64,000 nt of DNA from Blastomyces gilchristii SLH14081 (lineage: Eukaryota > Ascomycota > Eurotiomycetes > Onygenales > Ajellomycetaceae): assembly GCF_000003855.2 (NCBI RefSeq), contig NW_003101676.1:1486720-1550719 (forward strand), given 5' to 3'. This document shows, piece by piece, positions 57,634-64,000 of this stretch. Numbering within the stretch: position 1 is the stretch's first letter; the number at the start of each line of letters is the position of its first letter. A model generated the notes under the pieces. It saw only the letters and a list, made by a program, of their open reading frames with translations, did not search any database and was not told the origin of the DNA. The translations under genes were made by a program, and so were the position numbers.

Positions 57634-59083
57634 ATGAAAAGACTCTTCAACAGGGTGTGCCTTCTGCTCGTATTGGTTGGGATATCAGGAGTATGTTCTG
57701 CAATGTGGCCTCACAACAGGATGCAACTAATAGAGTCTACTTATAGGGGTTAACAAACGCAAGAATACTAGGCCCGAGAGAACACCAGAAATTCTCCCAG
57801 CAGGTAGAATTCTTAAGCCAAAAATGCGCTATGATTTTTTTCGTTCTAACTCTGTTCTAGGGAAAGGATCTTCAATCAAACAATTTATTACGCTCTCGGT
57901 CATCAAATGTATTTGCAAAACCCCCTTCAATGAATCGTGACGAAGCTGACAATCGTAGGGCCACATAATCGGTGCCGCTGGCGTTGCGGTACCTCCAACC
58001 CATAACAGCGTAACATTTAATGAGGGTGGCATCGTTATCAATGTTATAAATTCGGGGGACAGCCCCAACGTTCACGGACAAGACCAAGGGCACGCCTCAC
58101 TGTTTCCCCCAGCACGTTCTCTTGCAAATTCTCCAGAGCTAGTAGCATTCGAATCCCCCTCTCGCACTACACTCCTAACACAGTCTGTCGGGCAATCCCC
58201 ATCATCAATATCTCCGGAGCTTGCAGCAGAGCTGTCAGGCAATGCTTCAATACGGTTTCCACCTGCTCCTCGAAACCAAACAGCGCCATTTGCGATTCCG
58301 ACTACACAAGTACAGCAGTCTGATATTGCTGCGGATGCCTGTGATTGCCAGTGTCTTTGTCCGTTTCACTTTTTCAGCATTCCTGCTATGAATTTGGCAT
58401 CAACAGTCGATATGGGAGATGTACCACCACCGACAACGCTCGCCACTATCGTTTCTCCATCTGTTCCAGGGGATCAAGTTTCCAGCACCGCAGCTGCAGC
58501 GCCATTTTTCCCTCCGGCCAATAGTATAGCAACCTCTAGCTCGGTCTCTCCGACGATTCCAGACCTTCAAGCCTCGAGCGTACCAGCAGTGCCCATACCC
58601 CCTCTAGCTCTACCGAAACCGTCAGAGGACAGTATCATAACCGCGACTGATACATTTATATCCTCAGTGAGAGATGCGACTAGGAGTGCTGTTGAGTTTG
58701 TAACGCCAAACGAGCCAGTGCCTGCGCCACCGAGAGAGACAGCGGTGACAAATACAGAGGTCACTCAACCAATAACGACAGAAACGGATGTGACGCAGCC
58801 AGTGGAAACGGAAGTTGAACCAACGCCGAATGTTGCCGTATCCCTAGAGGACCCAGCAACCATAACGGACGCAGACTTCACACAACAAGCAACAGAGAAT
58901 GCGGACGTGAGCGCTACCGCAGTTGATGCACCCGCAGAAACAGATGCAGATTCCACTCAGATGGGGATAACACAAGCGCCAACGGAAACGGCGGCACCAG
59001 AGGTGGATCCAGTGGCAGCGGAGAGGTTTGACATCAGCACAATGTCACTTCATAGCGTGTTAACATTGAGACTTGGGGGATAG
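57634..59083 (+). CDS. Secreted Ser/Thr/Pro-rich protein of unknown function
   Basis: Four exons (57634-57690, 57747-57803, 57861-57908, 57959-59083) give 428 aa. A signal sequence (MKRLFNRVCLLLVLVGISGG) is followed by a short conserved-looking segment (HIIGAAGVAVPPTHNSVTFN, then GGIVINVINSGD). A Ser/Pro-rich stretch, a cysteine cluster (DACDCQCLCPF, about residues 204-214) and about 210 residues of Thr/Pro/Ala/Glu-rich low complexity follow, the latter with loose TETDVTQP-like repeats. Three early exons of 48-57 nt, all in phase 0, resemble repeated exon gain in a secreted-protein gene. A heavily O-glycosylated cell-wall or extracellular protein is inferred. There is no GPI signal at the C-terminus, although HSVLTLRLGG is weakly hydrophobic. 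No family recognised. Confidence 0.6.
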
Positions 59084-59517
59084 TATGGATAGTGTTCAAG
59101 GGGAAGTTGACTATAGAGCCGAAACCAATAGCATGTTCAATCGGCATTATTGGGAGGACCAGGCAGGTCTTGCGCTTTTCTTTCCATATTTCTTTCCCTT
59201 TTTTTTAAGGTGTTCGTTGAAATTGTATACCTACTATCTGGTAGTTGGGTTAATATCTTCCTACTTTTTAATGCTGTGGATCATGATCTACTTCCATTTA
59301 TATATTGTAGCCCTTCCGCTTTTTATTTCATTGCATTATTAAATTTTGCTTTGCCGCACCGTCGGTTTAACCCAGTTCTATGTAGGATTCCGATATCCAT
59401 TTAAGTTATACATGTCTATCCGGTAGTTTACAATACCATATTAACAGCAACGCCAAACCCCTAAGAATGTAAGAAAGAAAATGAGAAAGAAAAAAAATAC
59501 AAGCAGGTCATTATGTT
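59084..59517. other. Short convergent interval
   Basis: T-rich (59180-59340). The short plus-strand ORFs are Phe/Leu/Tyr-rich and not credible. Holds the 3' ends of its neighbours. Confidence 0.5.
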
Positions 59518-60558
59518 TTATCCTGCATCAGGCATCGGGGACGCTGTCGAATTATCATTAGAACCCGACCCCTGAAGCTTTGCCCGCTTGGCCCTCCGTT
59601 TCAGCTCACGTTTCGACAACGGCGCCTGGGATTCAGCATTCGACTCAGTCTCGGTATCAGCCTTCCTCTTCACCCCACTCCTATCCCCTTCATCCTTCCT
59701 ACCCCTATTCTTATTCTTGTTACCATTTTTATCCTTCGTTTCCCTGACCTCCTTCACTGGCTTCTCTCCTCCATACACCACATCCACAATCCCCCTCCAG
59801 CTCCTCCGCTTCATCCCCGCCAACGCCACAACCTTCCTCGCCTCATCACACAGTGCCTCCTTCCCTCTTTCCTGCGTAAGCCCCCACACACAGGCCAAAT
59901 TGACCACATCAAAGGGCGCCCGCACCCCCAACGCCCTCTTCGCCTCGCTCGAGATAATAATCCCCCGCCCACGCGTCGCGCGTATCAACGACGCGGCATT
60001 CCCAATCAGATTCCTGCGCGCCTCCGCGCCACTACCCGTTACGCCGGGGCCGTAGCAGATCTCCAAGCGGACGCCGCGCGCGATGGCAGCTGCGAGGGTT
60101 TTGAATTTGAAGTGGAAAGGGAGGCGGGAGGAGAGGTCAAGGGAAATTATGTCACAATCCAGACTGTTACAGGCGAGCGTGAGGCACTTTTCATTGAGGG
60201 GTCGTAGGGCGATGAGGGAGTATTGTTGTGCGAGAGGGGTGAGCCGCTGGTTTTGGGAGGGGTCAGAGACGTTGACGGTTATGCGGGTGAGTAGGGTGAG
60301 GGATTTGGGGGGGTTGGCGGGGAGAGGGGGCGGAGAGAGGTCTGCCGGGAGTTTTCCAGAGACGGACTGGGAGAGGGCTATGGTTGTGTAGCCGACTGTA
60401 TTGTCCCGAGAAAGGCGAGGGGGTTAGCATGGCGGGTTGCTGATTGTAGAGCATATGCGCGGAAGGGAGTGAGTAAACTTACGTTCGGAGAGGAAAGCAA
60501 GGGTGTTAGGTATTTCAGAGTCGTTGGGCGCGTAAGGAACATTCAGATCGTAGAACAT
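59518..60558 (-). CDS. RPP1: RNase P/MRP protein subunit Rpp1 (RPP30 family)
   Basis: Two exons (60558-60483, 60395-59518) give 317 aa. The protein starts MFYDLNVPYAPND, the conserved beginning of the PHP-like TIM-barrel family, and continues with LGYTTIALSQSVSGKLP, LTLLTRITVNVSDPSQNQRL, YSLIALRPLNEKCLTLACNS, LDCDIISLDLSSRLPFHFK, ARGVRLEICYGP and RGRGIIISSEAKRALGVRAP. The C-terminus is a Lys/Arg-rich tail with a nuclear-localisation look. Rpp1 is a shared scaffold protein of RNase P (tRNA 5' maturation) and RNase MRP (pre-rRNA cleavage) in the nucleolus. Confidence 0.92.
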
Positions 60559-62220
60559 GATGGCTGCACCTTGCGATCCAGCCCGCCCTGCTCCCTATTA
60601 TCGCGGTCTAGTCATTGATGTTTAGCAAGAAGAATCTACGTTAACTGGTTAACTATTTATTTAACTAACATAATCAAGCATATTTCCACGTGACTATCAA
60701 GCTCCCCGCAAACGTCCAGCAAAGGGAAAGGAAATTCTTCGGATCTTGGATCTTGGCTTGGTCCATTGAAGAAGGATAGAAGGAAAAAACTAATTTACAT
60801 GTTCATTAGATCATAACCATACCCATGGGGCCTGTCGAGCACTAGCGAATCGCAAATTGCTCCACACAACATTATTTATTACTTCTCCCTGAACATTGAG
60901 ACCATTGCAGGAACATCGGAGAGCAAACGGTCCATTGTCAAAATAAGAAGTGAGAGGCGGCGTCAGGCACAGAATTCTTAAACATATGCAGCTTTCTTAT
61001 GGCCGAGCGCGCGCCGCACCCTAGGGACCCAACGTCCGTCAGATATTGCAAGCCAAAGGACAGGCAGGAGATGTATACCATCAGAAAAAGATATCGATAT
61101 TCTAGTTGAGGGTTAGGGAGTTCATAGGCATGATTCATCTGTCTTAACAAAAACATCCATGCAGGGCGCGGGAAACCAATCGAGCCAATCAAGCCCCAAC
61201 CCTTTGAAAGGTTGAAGCCAGCGTCAGAGTTAGCGACTCCAGGGCATCTTCCAGGGCTGGATTGCGCTGAGAAGAAGCAAGTCTGACTCGAAGTAGCCAA
61301 TCGGATCACTAACTTACCGGATCAGACGTCGGCAATGCTTCATTATATATTAATAACACGAAATACAAACAGATCATTCTTTCTTGTCTTGACCTTTAGA
61401 ACTGATAGAATGATGAGTTAACTATGAGAGTGTCTCATACGCTGCTTCCTGTGTTAGAAATCTTTCAACCTGTAAATTCCATATAATGTTCGGATTTTAT
61501 TCAAGAATAAGATTCATTTCTCGTGTCCCTCAAATAACAAAATGGAGAGAAACTGGGAGAGGAAGGAAAGTAGATGAAATGTATCTCAGCCGCCTCGCAT
61601 GTCTATGGTCGCCGAAACAAGGGCCATTTTCCATGGGATAGGCTCCGTAATTTTCTCAGATCCCCGGGGTCAAAGAGATACTACTTCTTTCCGCGTGGTT
61701 AAACTAGCAGCGCGTCCAAGAATTATTGTTTCGAGGTTGGATTGAGGTTTCTACCCCGAATGTATAACAAATCAAGGGATTTGTACAGCATTGGCCCTTC
61801 TACTGTGCCGACAGTGGGTTTAGGTAATTGTGGTTACTACCGCACCATTTGTACTGCCCTGATCGATAGAAGATTCAATTCTAGCATGTACTGTAGCTCC
61901 ATCTATCTATCGCCCAGCAAAGCTTAGCTTTGGTTAAACCTCTAGTTAACCCCACATGATATATCTATTTACTACATATCTGTCAGGTCACGTGATCTGG
62001 CTTACTAATCCTTCCACCATATCACTTTCCACAAAGCTAGCAACCTTTCAATCACACAAGTTTTACACCTTCCACAGGTTATGAGACCTGTTTTGTGCAA
62101 AATCACTGCCAATTCGGGATTCCTTGTCAATATACTCATTATTTGAACTACTGCTTCATTTGATACACTCATCAGGAGTTAAAATCATCTTATTCTATCA
62201 GTATTGATACATTTGAGATC
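60559..62220. other. Gene-free interval leading into repeat DNA
   Basis: No recognised gene. Balanced composition gives way near 61.9 kb to AT-rich sequence. A GTCACGTGAT motif at 61986-61995, reminiscent of ends of small fungal repeats, marks the approximate boundary. Confidence 0.5.
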
Positions 62221-62594
62221 TTGATGATTAATAATACTACTGCTCACTTAAAAAAAAGGCTTGCAGAAAATGCACTACATTTGCAAAAAAAAAAAAAAGC
62301 AAGAAAAGAGAACAATATTGACAAGGATTCAATAAATGAATATCAAGATGATGAATTCAACACAATTCTGCTCATATACATGTTCATAATCTCATATTCT
62401 TTTCACTGAATTAGTTGCAGTTGATGATGATAATTCTTTACACTTATACTCTGTCAGTGAACATTCTTCTGAAGCTTTTGAAAGCTTTATTGATAAATGC
62501 TCTGAAACACTCTCTCAATTTGAAGCTGATTTAAATACAGCTTCTGATATGATCAGATCAGCCTCTCAATTAGACTGGCTGCTGAGATCATGAA
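62221..62594 (+). other. Uncharacterised open frames in CpG-free DNA
   Basis: A 62-codon frame (to 62409, Lys/Asn-rich, AENALHLQKKKKARKENN) is followed in another frame by about 62 open codons (62406-62594) with an acidic, Ser-rich peptide (SEHSSEAFESFIDKCSETLS). A short GT..CAG segment (about 39 nt, 62382-62420) could join them as an intron. No family was identified. They may be a small gene or part of the adjacent element. Confidence 0.2.
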
Positions 62595-63095
62595 TTTCAT
62601 GTTTAATTTCATTTAATCTGATCTTATACATTTCTTGATGTGAATCCCGCTGAGACTGGCTATTAAAAAAACATGTAAAGTGACTATATATCAGATCTTA
62701 AAATGAAACCATGACTTCAAAAAAATGAGAAAGTGATTTCATTTAATCTTATTTAGTCTCATTCTTGGCATAAAGTTACTATTTTTAGACATTTTAAGGT
62801 TTTTTTTAGACTATTTTTAATTTTTTAAAAAGTAATACTTTTTGATAACACTTAAATAAGATTTAAAGTCATTTAAAGCAATAAAAATAATTTAAATTGA
62901 GAAGTGAAAATCATGATCTCATTTAGAAAATGTGATAAGAGTAGACAGTAAGTCTCACTAAGACAGTATGAGACTACTATCTAATGTTAAAACTGTGTAA
63001 TGAAATCAGTCAAATTGATAATGAGACTATTAAAAAATCTGATTCTGGTCTCAGACACGGTCACACGGTCAGTCTACTCTCAATCTACTTAACAG
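62595..63095. other. AT-rich, CpG-depleted repeat DNA
   Basis: TCTCATT/GAGACTA-like words recur on both strands and CG dinucleotides are nearly absent. No open frame. Probably decayed transposon sequence belonging to the downstream gag relic. Confidence 0.5.
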
Positions 63096-63533
63096 CTTGA
63101 TGCTGATTCTCTTGATAAGAATAATGAACACTCAGATGTTTATCATTCAGATGAGATAATATCAGATTAACAGATAAAGCATCTCAAGATAATACTTGAG
63201 ATAAATAAGAGAAAGTAAAGAGTTCTAGAACTTGAACTATAACTGAAAAAACTTTATCAACAGAGATTCTCATTCTCTACAGATTAATCACAAGATATTA
63301 ATAATTATTCTGTCATCATATTAACAGTCTGTACAGTCACATGAAATTCTAATCTCAGTGAAAGATTGAAATTCAATCTTTATAAACTAGATAGCTGTGT
63401 TGACAAGGCAATCTCTCAATTCAAGAAAGATATCAAGAATACTGTGAGACTAAACAGTCTAACTGATACATTCAATTACACTACATGAAGCATCTTCATG
63501 AAATTGAAACTGATTAATATACAGTGTTGATAT
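63096..63533 (+). mobile_element. Decayed Ty1/copia-type gag relic
   Basis: One single frame stays protein-like for about 435 nt although it contains seven stops: four TAA, then three TGA. Between the stops it reads LDADSLDKNNEHSDVYHSDE, then HLKIILEINKRK and RVLELEL (a coiled-coil-like stretch), NLSERLKFNLYKLDSCVDKA, and LNSLTDTFNYTT-stop-SIFMKLKL. The last piece matches the copia gag pattern in which Trp follows the N-Y-x-x turn. Each stop is one transition away from a sense codon (TAA from CAA, TGA from TGG or CGA). Together with CpG loss this indicates RIP-like or methyl-cytosine decay of a retroelement gag gene. No pol domain lies in the window. Confidence 0.55.
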
Positions 63534-63860
63534 ATGATAGAGAAATAACAGACTCAGAACTCTTTATAAAGAGATGATAAATAAGCATCATTCTGAGATG
63601 TCAGAAACTGATGACTCTACACATGTAAGAAATCCCGCTCCTCGCGGATTCTTTACCTCTATTCCTATCTCTCACATAATCAATAGGGCTAGCGGCCCTT
63701 GGCTACACATAACTATATAGACTGGAGTTCGCGAATACTATTTACAACTCAGCTTGAATGCTATTATACACTTGACTTCTACATTTATCTTTCTATCATG
63801 AACACTTCTAGTAGTTAACAGTACATATCACATCAAGCTGCAAACACCTGAATAATCACC
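63534..63860. other. Possible LTR/leader segment
   Basis: The gag relic frame dissolves here. CpG reappears in a short hairpin-capable word (AATCC..GGATT around 63630-63650) and in GCGGCCCTTGGCTACAC (63692 onwards). No LTR pair could be shown because the partner would lie outside the window. Confidence 0.25.
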
Positions 63861-63995
63861 ATGAGCACTTATTCTTACATTTCAAGCTCAGTCAGTCAGC
63901 AATCACTCATTATGACTGGAAGAACTAGAAACTCACATGCTTCAATCCCTGCAAACTCTACTGCAGGCACCCAGAAGCAGCCATCTGAATCATGA
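63861..63995 (+). mobile_element. Possible N-terminus of a second gag-like frame, at window edge
   Basis: A 44-codon frame starts MSTYSYISSSVSQQSLIMTG, a Ser/Gln-rich opening like copia gag N-termini, and continues RTRNSHASIPANSTAGTQKQ to a TGA. The TGA may again be a mutated TGG or CGA. It lies downstream of the gag relic, so it would belong to another copy or a nested element. The window ends five bases later. Confidence 0.3.
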
Positions 63996-64000
63996 ATAAC

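Noticed and set aside
63620..63660. CRISPR-like or attachment-site hairpin
   Set aside because: A single short inverted repeat in eukaryotic repeat DNA; no array and no integrase gene.

Overview
The window is nuclear DNA of a filamentous ascomycete. The evidence is short spliceosomal introns (about 45-190 bp, GT..AG with CTRAY-like branch sites), fungal-only families (CFEM/Pth11 receptor, fungal peroxygenase, fungal protein-kinase relic), and gene models typical of Eurotiomycetes. An Onygenales-like genome is my best guess, from protein style and from strongly CpG-depleted repeat DNA; this is inference and no species can be named.

Layout. (A) 1-17.4 kb is an accessory, gene-sparse stretch: a decayed fungal protein-kinase gene, a secreted haem-thiolate peroxygenase, a CFEM-bearing Pth11-type seven-helix receptor, a secreted GMC flavoprotein, and a multi-pass PAP2/Aur1-like membrane phosphotransferase, separated by long gaps with only non-coding-looking ORFs. 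(B) 17.4-25 kb holds one chromatin gene (PWWP plus a LEDGF-like helical domain) set in two 2.5-2.7 kb gaps rich in simple repeats. (C) 25-60.6 kb is dense housekeeping DNA: RCL1 (18S rRNA processing) divergent from BNA1 (NAD synthesis), a CLIP-170-type CAP-Gly protein, an Env7/STK16-type kinase, an S9 dipeptidyl peptidase, BRR2 (spliceosome) sharing a 413-bp promoter with mitochondrial MSH1, a ureidoglycolate lyase, a medium-chain reductase, PXMP4-like peroxisomal membrane protein, a transposase-derived DNA-binding protein, RPF2 (60S/5S RNP assembly), a secreted Ser/Thr/Pro-rich protein and RPP1 (RNase P/MRP). (D) 60.6-64 kb is gene-poor. From about 62.1 kb it becomes AT-rich with almost no CpG. 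It contains a decayed copia-type gag reading frame and, at the very edge, the likely start of a second gag frame.

Several neighbours fall in RNA biology (RCL1, BRR2, RPF2, RPP1), but they are independently transcribed and I do not claim a cluster. I found no biosynthetic cluster, CRISPR array, rRNA or convincing tRNA. The most unusual items are the Tc1-like helix-turn-helix protein without a DDE catalytic domain, the mutation-decayed gag frame, the kinase relic with G-to-A type lesions, a 24-bp perfect palindrome with partial copies elsewhere, and an in-frame, stop-free 75-nt intron in the PAP2-like gene. Exon structures were built by hand from splice signals, frame continuity and family resemblance; every multi-exon model given sums to an intact frame.
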